This document shows, piece by piece, positions 33,508 to 44,999 of a stretch of DNA of 64,000 bases. The stretch is from contig KV425566.1 of NCBI GenBank assembly GCA_001632425.1, forward strand, positions 372,001 through 436,000, written 5' to 3'. Numbering within the stretch: position 1 is the first letter of the stretch; every line of letters begins with the position of its first letter. The notes beneath the pieces are model-generated. The model saw only the letters and a list, made by a program, of their open reading frames with translations, made no database searches and had not been told where the DNA came from. The stretch comes from Neolentinus lepideus HHB14362 ss-1 (taxonomy: Eukaryota > Basidiomycota > Agaricomycetes > Gloeophyllales > Gloeophyllaceae). The position numbers and the translations under genes are program-made.

Positions 33508-36500
33508 TTAGCTCTTGGAACTGAGGATGTCAAAAAAGGCCTCCTGGGGCAGGTCCACGCTGCCAATCTTCTTCATGCGCCGCTTAGACTCCTTTTGGTT
33601 CTCGAGATGTTTGAGCTTCCGCTCGTGATGCCCTGCGTGACCGAAGGAATGAGAAATTGCTGAGATTGTTTTCCATCCAAGGAGACACTGACCTCCGTAT
33701 AGACCGGCCGTAACATCAGCACGCATGGCAGACAAGGTCTCTCTGGCTACGATCTTCTTACCAATGGCAGCCTGGATTGGAACCTCGAACAGCTGCCGAG
33801 GGATGACCCTGTCTAGAACAGCGTCCTAATCAGCCCAATTGAATGGCTAAGGAACCGAGCACAGACTAACGGAGTTTCTTCACCCATGCCCGGCCCACTG
33901 CGTGCTCCGTCGATCGATGCACAATCAAGGCGAGAGCATCTACCGGTTTATTGTTGATAAGGAAAACCATCTGCAGAAACGTGAGTCGCAACACTTCGCG
34001 ATAATAGCCATGGACACTGAATCACCTTAGCCAAATTGCTGGCTTTATAACCGGCGTCCTCATAGCTGACAAATCGGAATGAGGGTCATTGCAACGCCTT
34101 GACAAGAGAGGAGACACACTCGAAGCTGGCAAAGCCTGACGACCTGCTCTTCAACTTGTCGAAGAAGTCCGTAACAATTTCGCTAAGCGGCATGACTGAT
34201 GTTAATAGTATCCTGGATGAGCTCGCTCCTGAGTCGTCTAAGTAACGATAGTCCGTCTCTCCGGCGCGATGGGCAAAGAGCAAGTCCATCATCTCGCCCA
34301 AGAATTCTATCAGGAAGACAGCATCATGCAGTGAGTATGAGCGAAATGTGTACCGTAGACATGGGAATGAATACCTTCGGGAACGATGATGGATGCCTTT
34401 ACAACGGGCTCTTGGACTTCCTTGACTTTGTTACTGGTATCGGTGACATCGGGAAAGTTGGTCGGATTGCTAACATAGACTTCGCGGTCCCCGTAGACGA
34501 CTACCGATACACATTAGCAGAGGCACAGTAAGCTCAACACCCATAAGAGCTGACCCTTGTATGGAACAGTGGGTGCCGTAATGATAACGTTGGCGTTGTA
34601 TTCATCTTCCAGCCTTTGTCTGAAGACATCCATGTGCAGTGTGCCCAAGAAGCCGAGACGACAGCCTTGGCCTAGCGCAGTGGAGGATTCCCGGGACACG
34701 GTAACCGAACGATCAGTGAGAGTAAGCTAAAGGAATGGTATAATTCTGAGGGTAGGATCCACTGTACGGGACGGATGACATACTCTCTTAATTGACTCCT
34801 CGAGCTTCACAAAGTCGTTGCTGTCGACGGGGAATATACCTGCGTAGACCTGTGATATGCAAGATAGACTAAGCTGAAGAATGGCTTCCAGCACCAGAAT
34901 CGACAGACGTACCATGGCCTTGGTCGGCTTGAATCCTGGCATGGGCTCGACGGTTTCGCCGACTCTGTGCAGTGTGTCTCCAACGTGAGCTATTGGAGAG
35001 CAAAATTAATATATTTGAATCTCGAGACATAGAGCGGAGGGTTAATCTCGCCTTCACCGCTATCCTTCATACTGCAAACCATCCATCCGACTTGCCCTTC
35101 TCTAAGCGATATCGTTGGCACTTCTTCTGGATACATGACACCCAGGTCTGTCACCTCGTAACGCTTAGAGGTTGCTATAGACTGTATTCTATCGCCTGGC
35201 ATAGAACAGTCAATGAAAAAATGAGGAGATGTACCTTTTGGCAAACTCACCTCTCTGCATTACACCAGATTGTATAGATACTAATGATATGACGCCTCGA
35301 TATTTATCATAACTGTACAACCGGTTTAACGGACACGGAAACAATTCGAGGGGACCGGGCACTCACGATGAATCGAACAAAAACGCCTTCAGCCGCTTGT
35401 CGTTCCTCGCCAAGGCTGACACCGGTGGAGGTATTCGGCGGATGATAGCTTCGAGTACCTTTTCCACACCTTTCCCTGTCTTTGCTGATATATGCAAAAT
35501 ATCAGAGGGATTCACGCCAAACGTTGATTGCATTTGGGCAGCCATGAGTTCTGGCTGTGCAGCGGGAAGATCTATCTAGGTGAACGTTGATTTAGTTGTT
35601 TAAAATTCAGTAAATAATGGATGACGGGATCACTTTGTTGAGGATAGGGACTATAACCAAGCCCTTTTCCTTTGCGACATGAAACACACTCAAAGTTTGC
35701 GCTTGGACGCCTTGTGTTGCATCGACAAGAAGCAAGGCACCTTGACATGCCGCGAGGGATCTTGCTACCTCCCAGGAAAAGTCAACATGTCCCTAACGGC
35801 GTTTGTGCCATATGCGAAGCATTGTGGTGTGCCAGGCGTTGATATATATTCAGTGTCTCTGATGAACTCACAGTGGACGGACGTACGGGAGTATCGATGA
35901 GATTCAGCATGTAACATTTATTCATGTAGCTATGGAACATGCTGGCAGTTTGGGCCTTCACTTCATAGGACTACATCAGCCTCCTTGCATCACAGTCGCC
36001 GAGAAAACACAGATACGGCAAAGTTATACGGACATGTTCCTTCGAACAGATACCCAAACGACGCGTATTTACTCTTGAATAATGAATTGGATGAATACTG
36101 ACCTGTTATTCCACGTTCTCGTTCGACCTTGAGTTTGTCAAGGGTTTGTTGTTCGCCCTTCCGGAGTTTCGCGATTGTTCCAGTAAGCTTTGGTTAAAAC
36201 AATCAGTGCCCTCCAGATTAATAGGAATTCTTGGAGTAAACGTACCTCAAGCAGTCTATTTCATGTGCCCATGTGAGCATCACGTATCATGCACGAATCC
36301 TTCGACCAACCTGTCTGCCAACGTGGATTTTCCATGATCTGACCAGTCAATATCGTATCATCTAAGCCTCTGACTATATCCCATAGCTTGAGACGACGTA
36401 CCAATATGTGCTATAATCGAGAAGTTCCTACGATAAAATGACAGATGGGTGCCAAATTGTATCGGGACTTGCATGTGACGCACCGGATCGCGTCGCTAGG

Positions 36501-36674
36501 AAAGTCTTCCATTGCAGGTGCCTTCATCTTCTGAGATGCCCATGATATAGCAGTACTATGAAAATCTTGAGAGCGATGCCGTGTCCAAACACAGGTGTCC
36601 TGGAGTCCAGTCAGTTGCACATGCCCTCCGCGAAGGAGAACCCTCAAGCAAGCGTCCCGCCAGCCGGGATGCAT
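33508..36674 (-). CDS. GUF1: Mitochondrial translation factor GUF1 (LepA/EF4)
   Basis: Guf1/LepA is a mitochondrial GTPase that back-translocates or remodels ribosomes under stress. The first exon from ATG 36674 is Arg-rich and amphipathic ([20 protein letters not shown]), suiting a mitochondrial presequence. Splicing of ...DAIR to NFSIIAHI and then [13 protein letters not shown] restores the G1 P-loop. Later blocks are DSSYDKYRG-type switch regions, VVLVDATQG-type sequence near 35700, NKIDLPAA near 35570, [60 protein letters not shown] and [20 protein letters not shown]. The C-terminal LepA domain ends [21 protein letters not shown] with TAA at 33508. At least ten introns are present; some small exons between 35500 and 36300 were not fully traced. 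Confidence 0.92.
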
Positions 36675-36890
36675 AGTAGCTCCAAGACTTATGGAATGTT
36701 ATGAAGCAGAGCCCATTCGAACGCGATCGGAGAGTGTGGTTCTGGTCTTCCCGACGATGCCTTTCGTCCAACTTTCGACCCATGAAAATCCGAAGAATGC
36801 ACCCACGTGGCGCTCCCCATACATGGTATTTCAATTGCCTGTTTGGTCGTCCAGTGGCGGGAGCAGCTTTACTTGCAGAACGGAAGAATG

Positions 36891-39800
36891 TCACATGGAG
36901 AAGTCTAATAGCAGATTAGATACACTTCTGTACAAGCATCGCGCGCCCTCATCCGGCAGATAGTCATCCAAAGCCCTCCGAATAAGACCCTCAACGGTCT
37001 CAGGTACAAGCGTCTGAACAATGTCTTTCCCAAGCGTGAAAAGCGCCTCTGCTGCTATGGCCATCTTCTCGTCCTCAGTGAAAGGTACAAAAGGAAGCAC
37101 TGTGGTTACTCGAGAAACCAAAGATGCCTGGAAATCGTCAGAGATATGACGGAAGGACGAACCCAGGACACTCACCCCAAGACGATCCGACACGACCGGC
37201 CGCAGCTGTCTCATAAGCTCGACGTACTCCTCTCGCGACAAGCTCGAATATGGGTCGGGCCTCCCTGCCTCATGAGCAAATACTAGGTCGTGTCCGATGT
37301 TTGACGTCCCGATCCAAATGACTTTCCCGACATCAATGTGGCGACGTCCAGCCTCGGGAGAACAGCGACCTGAACAGCATAATGTTACCCACGATTTAGA
37401 CAGAAGGCTATAGTTGCATCACTGACCTATCTCCCAAGGCATAAGTAGAGACAAGAGAAATTTTTCGTCTTCCGCCTTGTCTATCTCCTGTAGGGTGATG
37501 CTATATCAGATCATTGACCTCAAGTATTCTCGTATTACACGTACATCAAGGACCACGACACAACGTTTGCCTTCATTGTCAATGAGGAATTCCGCAAGAG
37601 TAGAAGTTGAGGGCTCCTAAAACATCGTGAGGCCTGTCCATGTTGCAGTGAATCAAACTAACGTGTCATACCTCGTAAGGGTTCATGGAATGTGATTGCC
37701 ATATGTCGTGCGTTGACCGTAATGTTGTCATATTGACAGTATGGGTAGGGACTTCCAGGAGGGATCCAACTACCAAACTAATCAGCTGGAAAATAGGTAG
37801 AAACGAATATGCACTCACATTTCCGAGCCAAGAGACTCTTGCCATGACCACTCGGTCCTATAATACTACATTCAATAACCCAGTACCGTATGAGCGAAAC
37901 CAAAACACGCCTGACCACAAAGGAGTATCACCAATGGTGCCACAGAGAACGATTGGGAATTCATGCTGAGTACGCGAAACAGCTGTTCCAACGCACGGTG
38001 CTGGCCCACGATGTCATATCGTACCCTCGCCAGTGGTCGAAAGAAGGAGCGGTGGATGAGAGCTGAGGCACGACGCACATTGGGATTGTCAGCCATCGAT
38101 ATGTAATATCTGAAATATGAAAGAACACGAATCGTCAACAAATCGAAGGAGTCAGACACAAAATTGCAAACCTTGTGGCCGGATCCATTCCCTCAAGGGT
38201 CGTAGCCTGTGGAGGACTGAGCAGTGCAATCTGCTCCTCGGTCATCGTCTCGGGCGGATTCGAATCTGGATTCTTCAACGACGCCGGATCCGCCCCATGG
38301 GCCAGCAGCTCCTTCACAATCCCAATCTTATTCTTCAGCCTCTCATTCGTCAACACAAACGCCAACGCCGACTGCGGCCCGACCTGGGAATTCGGCTCCG
38401 CCTCGCCGCTGTCCAGCACTCTCCGCACCTCCTCCACATCGTCACTGGCAATCGCAAACATCAATGTCGGCTTCGGAGTAGCTATTGGTGAGTGGAAAAT
38501 AGAGGTGGGCCTGGAGGGCGCGGTGCCGGGCAAAGCGGATATCCGCTTCCGGATTGTGTGGTCGTAAGGATCGTCGTCTTCATAGTCTGAGGGGTCGTCA
38601 TCGTTCTGGGGCCAGGAAGGCTCTGACAGTCTGCTTGACACCCGAGCTGGGGAGTGTTCGTGTAGGGAAGCCCGTGATCTTGGTCGAGTATGCGAGTATT
38701 TTAACCAAGAAACGGGTCGATTAATAGGTGCGGATAACGGAGGAGCGAAATTGCTCGAATTATATGTACTAGTAGAATGGCGAGAGGTTGATGCTTGATT
38801 GTTCCGAGCGAGCATGTCGCGAATGTCTTCGGGTATCAATGACGATCGTGCTGAAGAAAGCTGGGTGCAGGCGAAGTGAGAAAGCGATATAACCTCGTAA
38901 GAGAGGAAGGGTACCAGTTGTAAATCTGAGATGGATTGTTCTGATGATACACTTGGTGATTTGGGTGCTGAAATACGTGCTTGCGTACGGTCTGCACAAG
39001 ACCGGTTTTAATACGCACAGTGGTGAAAGACACTTGTGACTTACCATTAAAACTTTGCACTGATGAAGGTCTTGAGGACGGCCCAGCCTCAGAGAAATCG
39101 AATGAAGTAGGACTAAGAATTCTAGACTAGAAACGCGGGAGTCACCTCGGTCTTATATCTCTGATAACAAAGCTCAATGAACTCACGAGACGAAGCGGCT
39201 TCAACTTCGAGGAACCTTCAACAGGCTCTTCTGTCGGGATAGAGAACGCAGGAGACACCGAACGCTCAAGACTTCTCGAGGTTGCTATGGCGGGTGAGTT
39301 CGGACGGGTAGCTTGGTTACCACCAGGGTCGAGCGAAGAAGCTCGTATCTATGTACATGCACCATCATAAGTAAATGAGCGGCATGCGCGCTTGGGTGGC
39401 TTACCGAGGGAGGCCTATGTCGGAACCCAAAGGGCACCTTCTTCGACGGCAGGGAGTCAGCATGGCTCTGATTTTCGAGTCGCTCCTTGGAGTAGTCACT
39501 TCCCGCCTCCGGTGCAACGCTGCGAGCGGATTGGTCGGACTGCCCTTTCTGGACGAATGTGAGCGAGGAGCACGGACGGACGGGTGACTCTGCGGGACTG
39601 CTAGAGACAGGGGGAGTGTGAACCTTGATCGCAGGCGAATGTGAGGTATGTGGGGTGAAGACCCTCGGACTGGACGCCAGGTCCGTCTGTTGAGGCTCTT
39701 CCGGCAGGGTCTGCTGCGCTGCAGCTTGAGGCACACCCGCGGGAGGAAGCGGGAATGAGCTGAAAAGTGACGCGGAGCCAAGGTAGGAAGATGACTCATC

Positions 39801-41168
39801 CTCATAGCTCAGCACGCTTGACTCAGCTGGTGTGGAGACATCCGCAGCACTGAAGACATCGTCGCTTTCGGAATCACGAGGAGTCTCCCGGGGTGATAGG
39901 TCGGCACTATAGTCTGGTAGGATCTCAGAGAGTAATGGTGACCCAGTATCAGTATCTTTTGTACTGAGCTGTGCTGAGTCTGCTTCAACCGAATGGCCTG
40001 CGTCGGGCGACTCTGCAGTCTCTACATTAGTTTGATAGTATGAATCGACGAGACCGGACGAATCAATGGACAGATAGATGTCAGTCAATGTGGAATCAGC
40101 TGAAGGGTGATGATCATAGTCAAACGAGTCATCGTGCGAATTAAAGCCGTACTGAAGCGTCGGAGAAGCCTGTTCGTGTACCACGTAGTTGATGGGCCCG
40201 TCATCTAACTCGAAGGAATCAAGAGAGTCCAAGTCCTCAACATCGACTCTGGCGGCTGGAGTGGCAACGTCATCCTCTTCGTGATCCGGGGTAGGCGCCT
40301 CTCTAGCAAAAGTGGGCTTGCTGGGAGAAAGCAGAATACCAGCTGGGATTGAAGAGCGGCCACCTAATATTCGATCCGAAGGGGAACCAAAGGGAGACGA
40401 GAGGAGACTGAGAGTTGATGTCCGGCCAGGACTTCGTGGAGGTGATAACATCAAGGGAGTAGGACCTGTCCAGCTGTCTGCATAGCCAGAGTCTACAGAA
40501 TCAGCACGTTCGAGAACGCATGCGTCGAGAGGAAATGGTGTCGGAGGCGCACCAGTCGATGACAATGGTGATAGCATGTCGAAGCCAAGATCTTTACCCC
40601 GATGGTCAGTTTCGGCTGGAGAAGGATGGTCGCTGCCGTCAAGATCATAAGGTAATAATGACTCTTGAATGGGCATAGGTTGCGAGTGCTCACGGCGAGG
40701 ACGAACAGTATCGTCCTCGGCAGGGGCATCGTCTGCGTCCTCCTCCTCCTCGGGGACGTACAATCGTAAGTCTGGCTTGCTCGCGACGTTCACTTGAGCT
40801 TCATTTGAGAACAAAGTGTCTTGCGAATCGTCCTCTGGGAGTTCATGTGGAACCTCCTGTTCTGGAGTTATGGTGTCCCCCAGTGCTGCGAGCAAACTCT
40901 GCATACGCGGAGACCGTTGAATAGATGCCGGACGTTCATTCATCTCTCGGGGAGTACTTCTGCGCAACGAATCCTCCTTCATAGACTCACTGCTCGATCG
41001 GCTCGACTCCAGCAACTCGTTCGCCGTAATGATCGGTGTGCTCCTGATCTTGACGTCGTGCAGATAGTTGCACGAGTCAGCAAACAGACATCGGCCCTGA
41101 GAGTAAAAGGGACATGGCCGCGCTTGAATATAGCAATTAGCAACGGGTCTGTCGACAAGATATTCCAT
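36891..41168 (-). CDS. CCCH zinc finger - ankyrin - ClpB/Skd3-like AAA+ ATPase fusion (~1270 aa)
   Basis: This is a single spliced frame by phase matching across introns. Exon 1 (41168-39405, 588 codons) opens with a C-x7-C-x5-C-x3-H finger (Cys19, Cys27, Cys33, His37, in PCPFYSQGRCLFADSCNYLH), a probable RNA-binding module, followed by about 550 disordered Ser/Asp/Pro-rich residues. Exons 39348-39187 and 39126-39045 continue the disordered part. Exon 38991-38172 carries LIPEDIRDMLARNN, RPVSWLKY and two ankyrin-like repeats (LMFAIASDDVEEVRRVLDSG and IVKELLAHGADPASL). From 38109 comes an AAA+ domain resembling the ClpB D2 module and human CLPB/Skd3: DIVGQHRALEQLFRV, Walker A GPSGHGKS, Walker B VVVLDEIDKAED, sensor-1 IGTSNIG, RPVVSDRLG, and a C-terminal small domain ending LLLDFSM at 36891. 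Function is inferred: a disaggregase or remodeller linked to RNA. No targeting peptide is evident. Confidence 0.83.
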
Positions 41169-41400
41169 CACTCACTCCGCACTTTCCATGGAGGGTCGGG
41201 CACGGGCATGGGATGGGCATCGAAAACGAGTGGTACCAAAGAAAAGGAAAGTGTCCGTCGCGTCAAGAATAACTGGCGTTGAGATGCAAGGAGCCTCGCA
41301 GAAGCCTCCCTGACATTTACGTAACCATTCCACGTGCGCTGTCGAGTGACCGTCCCTGAATTGCAAAAGCTTCCGAGTCTCTATCCTCTTCACCGTGTTC

Positions 41401-41807
41401 ATGGCCTCGAGCATAGGCCGCGTTGCAAGGTTGACGCTCTTCTCTGGACCGAACTGCTCTCTGTGCGATGTAAGTGGAATTTAGTAGCTATCATTTCCCG
41501 AATTTACCAGGGCCAGATTGCCAAGGCCGAACTATCCAAAGTCAGAGCAACAGTCAGTTGGCATCCGTCATGTTCTGTCAATCCATCGTCTTACTTTGAT
41601 TCACTGTAGCGACCCTTTCATCTTGATATTGTCAACATACAAGACAAGGGCCAGGAAAAGTGGAAGAAGAAGTATGTCTATTGGATCCCGGCTCTGCATC
41701 TGGACGGCAAGGAAATCGCCAAGGGTCGATGGGACGGGCAGACGGTGACACAAGCTCTGGACAAATGGGAGCAAGAGACCAAGACGCAGGGATCCTTCAA
41801 AGAGTGA
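41401..41807 (+). CDS. Glutaredoxin-like protein (YDR286C/C5orf63 type), ~100 aa
   Basis: This is a small thioredoxin-fold protein of the DUF836 glutaredoxin-like family. Three exons: MASSIGRVARLTLFSGPNCS then LCD; after a GTAAGT intron, IAKAELSKVRAT; after a second intron ending CACTGTAG, RPFHLDIVNIQDKGQEKWKK and the diagnostic YVYWIPALHLDGKEIAKGRW. The CxxxC motif CSLCD (C-S-L-C) takes the redox-active place. The frame ends TQGSFKE with TGA at 41805-41807. It is easily missed because each exon is short. The next gene's reading frame overlaps its last exon in another frame. Its promoter (41169-41400) is shared divergently with the CCCH-AAA+ gene. Confidence 0.85.
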
Positions 41808-42922
41808 ACCTTGATCAACTGTGCTTTGCGGATCCCAGTCCGCAGTGGTCTTCCGGGCTCGTTCAGGATTCGTCGCGTGTATGGGCGGATGGTGGCTGTT
41901 ACTATGAACGTTATACAGACGATGTCCTTGGAGCTGCCGACGATGTACATACTGAAGTATTCCAAGACGATGGTCGAAGCCGTTGCTTCAATTGCGGATC
42001 ACCCGGACACAATGTTTCCGCCTGTCCTCTCCCCCTTGATCGCCAACTCATCGCTCTATCCCGTCAATTGCGTAACTTCTACCACGAACAAGACAGCGGG
42101 CAAGGTGAAGGTCAGCGCTTTCATGTAGTCGAGGAATGGAAGAATCGACGCCTCAGGTGGTTAGATGAATTCGAGCCGGGAGAAGTTAGGAGTACAATTC
42201 TACGGGAAGCGCTGGGGTTGGGAGAGCACGACGCGGGAGAACATGCTCCGTGGTTGAAAAATATGGCCGTTTGGGGATATCCGAAAGGATGGGTCGGGGA
42301 AAGCGATCCGAGGGAAAAGGTGGCTTTGCGGATTCTTGATATAAAACAGGGCGACGAATATAACGAGGCGCCTTTCTTTATTTTTGGAGACAATGACGAG
42401 GAACAGGTGGATAGCAAGCGTCTCCCGGATTCTATTATGCCACTGGCCTTGGAAGATGATACTTCACAAGCAGAGGACGATGAGGGGTCAGATAATTCTC
42501 CAACGTCTGAAGACGACGCGTCTTGTGCTAGCGGTGCTTATGTGGCACCCTCTCGTGGTGTTGACGGAAATCATGGTGCTGGCATCCCAGTTATGGACGA
42601 AACCAACGCAGTGCAACGCTGGGCGAAATGCCCACCTACCTACTTCTCAGCGGAACTGCTACCAGTGTACAGCGGTGTTGCCCTCCCACCTTTATCCCCT
42701 TTCGGCGGGGTATCTGAGCCTGAGGAAAGCACCTTCACGATAGACCGGGACAGTCTTTGGCGTCAAATACTTTCGCTGCCAGGGGCTCCTCAACCGCCTC
42801 TTCCACCGGATTCTCCTCCTCCGCCTCCACCAGGTTCTCCACCACCACTCCCTGACGGACCGGCTGGATGGCTACAGTCGAACGCTGACGATGAAGATGA
42901 GGATATGGACTTGTCGGACTGA
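41765..42922 (+). CDS. CCHC zinc-knuckle / PSP-domain protein (ZCCHC8-like)
   Basis: ZCCHC8 is the scaffold of the nuclear exosome targeting complex, and PSP domains also occur in U2 snRNP SF3b2-type proteins. One long frame contains the zinc knuckle CFNCGSPGHNVSACP (about 41988-42032). It is followed by a helical PSP-like segment including RRLRWLDEFEPGEVRSTILR, APWLKNMAVWGYPKGWVG and DPREKVALRIL. An acidic region (EDDEGSDNSPTSEDD), a SLWRQILSLPGAPQPP box, polyproline (42790-42860) and an acidic end DEDEDMDLSD lead to TGA at 42922. The start is uncertain. ATG 41765 is the last in-frame methionine before the conserved part and lies inside the glutaredoxin-like gene; an unseen upstream exon is possible. 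Confidence 0.75.
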   Translation: MGARDQDAGILQRVNLDQLCFADPSPQWSSGLVQDSSRVWADGGCYYERYTDDVLGAADDVHTEVFQDDGRSRCFNCGSPGHNVSACPLPLDRQLIALSRQLRNFYHEQDSGQGEGQRFHVVEEWKNRRLRWLDEFEPGEVRSTILREALGLGEHDAGEHAPWLKNMAVWGYPKGWVGESDPREKVALRILDIKQGDEYNEAPFFIFGDNDEEQVDSKRLPDSIMPLALEDDTSQAEDDEGSDNSPTSEDDASCASGAYVAPSRGVDGNHGAGIPVMDETNAVQRWAKCPPTYFSAELLPVYSGVALPPLSPFGGVSEPEESTFTIDRDSLWRQILSLPGAPQPPLPPDSPPPPPPGSPPPLPDGPAGWLQSNADDEDEDMDLSD

Positions 42923-43254
42923 GTACACTCACACCTGCCTGAAGAGATACCCTTGGCCTGTGTCGAACTGGGAATTGACACTCGATATTCTCCGGTATAC
43001 CACCATGCATTAATTCCTGTAATATACAAAAGTAATTATCGCAAATGCGGTCCCTGGATAACGTACAACTATGGCTACATCAAGTTGTGCGTATCGTGCA
43101 CACTGGTATAATAATGGTCAAGAGGAGAAGATCAATGTCCGAGGCACAGCCCGTCGTATGTTCGTGCTATGCGTATGTGCGTCAAGGATTCGTGGTGTTG
43201 TCCAAGCAGAAGTCCTGGCTAGAGATCACATGGGAGTTTAGGCTGAGATGACAT
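42923..43254. other. Convergent intergenic spacer
   Basis: This is the 3' flank of the CCHC gene and of the DUF7598-like gene. No coding exon was seen. Confidence 0.4.
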
Positions 43255-44254
43255 TTAGATTGCCGTCGGGCTTGAATGGAACATCGGGACGCTGTTGCGC
43301 GGTGTGGGCGCTCTGTTGGACTGAGGTGCTGGTGCATATCGGGGGAGGGATTCCAAGGGCTTGGAGATGAGGAATCCTATACAGCCACATATACTCAGAA
43401 GATTGTTATGAATTCCAGGAGAGTGCAACGGACCTTTCAGCCCCGCAGACTTCTCCCCCTGCTTGCCGAAGCCATACCCTTTCTGGCTCCTGATGCTGCC
43501 GTATTCAGACTCCAGTTCGTGCGTCTTCTCGTTAGTGTAGAACGATGCTGACGACCCTGAGCGCTGGGGGCGCATGTCCTTGATGGAGGGCAGGACGCCC
43601 TTGCGCTCGGCGCGCCACGACGTGATGGAGCGTCGGGCCTTGGCGGACTCCCGGAAGACGAGGCCTAGGAGAATGTTGAGGCAGCCGATGGCGAAGAGGA
43701 GGAAGGCGGTCACTTGGGTGAATTTGTCAACGTGGTGCGAGAGGATGGCGGCGCCAAGCCTATTACACACATGCGTTAAGGCTGCATCTTTTTATAAACG
43801 TATGACACCGAACTCACAAGCACTGAAAGACACCGAGCGCTCCCAAACCGAACTCCTTCCCAAGGACTGGGAAATAGGACTCAAAGAAAGGAGCTGGCCA
43901 TCCGATCTCGGACATGAAGAGCATGATCACTTGAAATATAATCAGCAGGCGATTCAGCACGGCCCAGAAGGCCCCTGCCGGTTGGTTGGGAACGGTGCTG
44001 TCTCCAATGTAATCGCAGTCTTCCATGGCTGTTACGGTGGAATTGTTAGATGAGCCAGCTGTGGCGGAGAGGAACTGGTTCACGGCTCGGATGTCGTGGA
44101 CCATGACAACAATGCTGCTGCAGAAGACCAGGAGGAGGAAGATGAGACTGAGGATACGGACGGCATTGAGGCCGATGAAAATATCTATCTCATCGATGAG
44201 TCCCGTCGTCAGCGAAGATAAAATATTGAACTTACAAGCACGAGGGGGCATCAT
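43255..44254 (-). CDS. Four-span fungal membrane protein (DUF7598-like)
   Basis: Function is unknown; the layout matches a family of fungal membrane proteins I associate with DUF7598. The start at 44254 is MMPPRA, and a GTAAGT intron then leads into IFIGLNAVRILSLIFLLLVF. Four hydrophobic segments are visible: the one just given, RLLIIFQVIMLFMSEIGWP, the GKEFGLGALGVFQC region, and VTAFLLFAIGCLNILLGLVF. An extracytosolic loop between the first two contains an N-glycosylation-like NNST site and two Cys. The C-terminal half is a cytosolic Ser/Arg-rich tail (SASFYTNEKTHELESEYGSI) with PAPQSNRAPTPRNSVP just before TAA at 43255. An intron about 60 nt long separates LHSPG from ISKPLESLP near 43380-43440. 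Confidence 0.7.
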
Positions 44255-44999
44255 AATGAGCGAGGGATGTATTAGATCGTTGTTTCGCTGCTATAGGAGG
44301 CAAGAGCTCTAAGTCGTATCAAGAATATTACTAGTGCCCAGCACTACGAGAGGACGAGAAAGCCAGCAGAAGCGTAAATGACCTACGGGAAAGGTAGTGT
44401 ACCCTCAGCTCCGCGCCATGCATTTATAACGTATTGCGCGTGAAGAATCATGTCGCCTGTTATTGTTCTCCCTCCTGGAAAGCAACAATGCGGTCAGGAC
44501 AAACTGCCACAGCCTTCCTACAATGGAGGCAGCACTTACTAAATTGGGAGGCCATGCAACTCAGCGGCGCGTGAATGGCTTCGGCGGTTATCCCATTCTT
44601 GCAACGGCTTTGTATGCCATAGCAGTCGTTCTTACCCGGAGGACACGCTATTGTGTTTGCAATGTCGTTGTTACCCGGATTAAACCTCATTTTGCTGCGA
44701 ATGCAGACACTGGTGCGTGCGGCCTGCAAGACAACTTTGTCACGGTACGATAGTCAGAATTACAACATCCCTCGCAAGTCGATAAACGTACTACATCGAC
44801 TAATTACGAGCTGCTATCTGTCCATCATGAGCACAAACTTGGGGTTCATCCAAACCTCTCCCAGATTCCATGTAAAGCTTGGCGCCACAGAGATTCGGAT
44901 TCGGTGCAAAACGGGTCACGGATTCGGGAATCATGTAGCACTTTCTCTCTAACCTCACTCATCCCAGAGCTACTCAAGGAGCGCCCGAGAGACCACATC
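44255..44999. other. Divergent intergenic region
   Basis: This holds the upstream regions of the DUF7598-like gene and NAA20. Short frames on both strands do not resemble known proteins. Confidence 0.4.

Noticed and set aside
39375..39805. Open frames opposite and shifted to the CCCH-AAA+ gene
   Set aside because: They are shadows of the Ser-rich coding exon, whose own frame is supported by phase-matched splicing to conserved domains.
42735..43029. Minus-strand Gly/Glu-rich frame
   Set aside because: It is antisense to the polyproline-coding end of the CCHC gene and is explained by codon composition.
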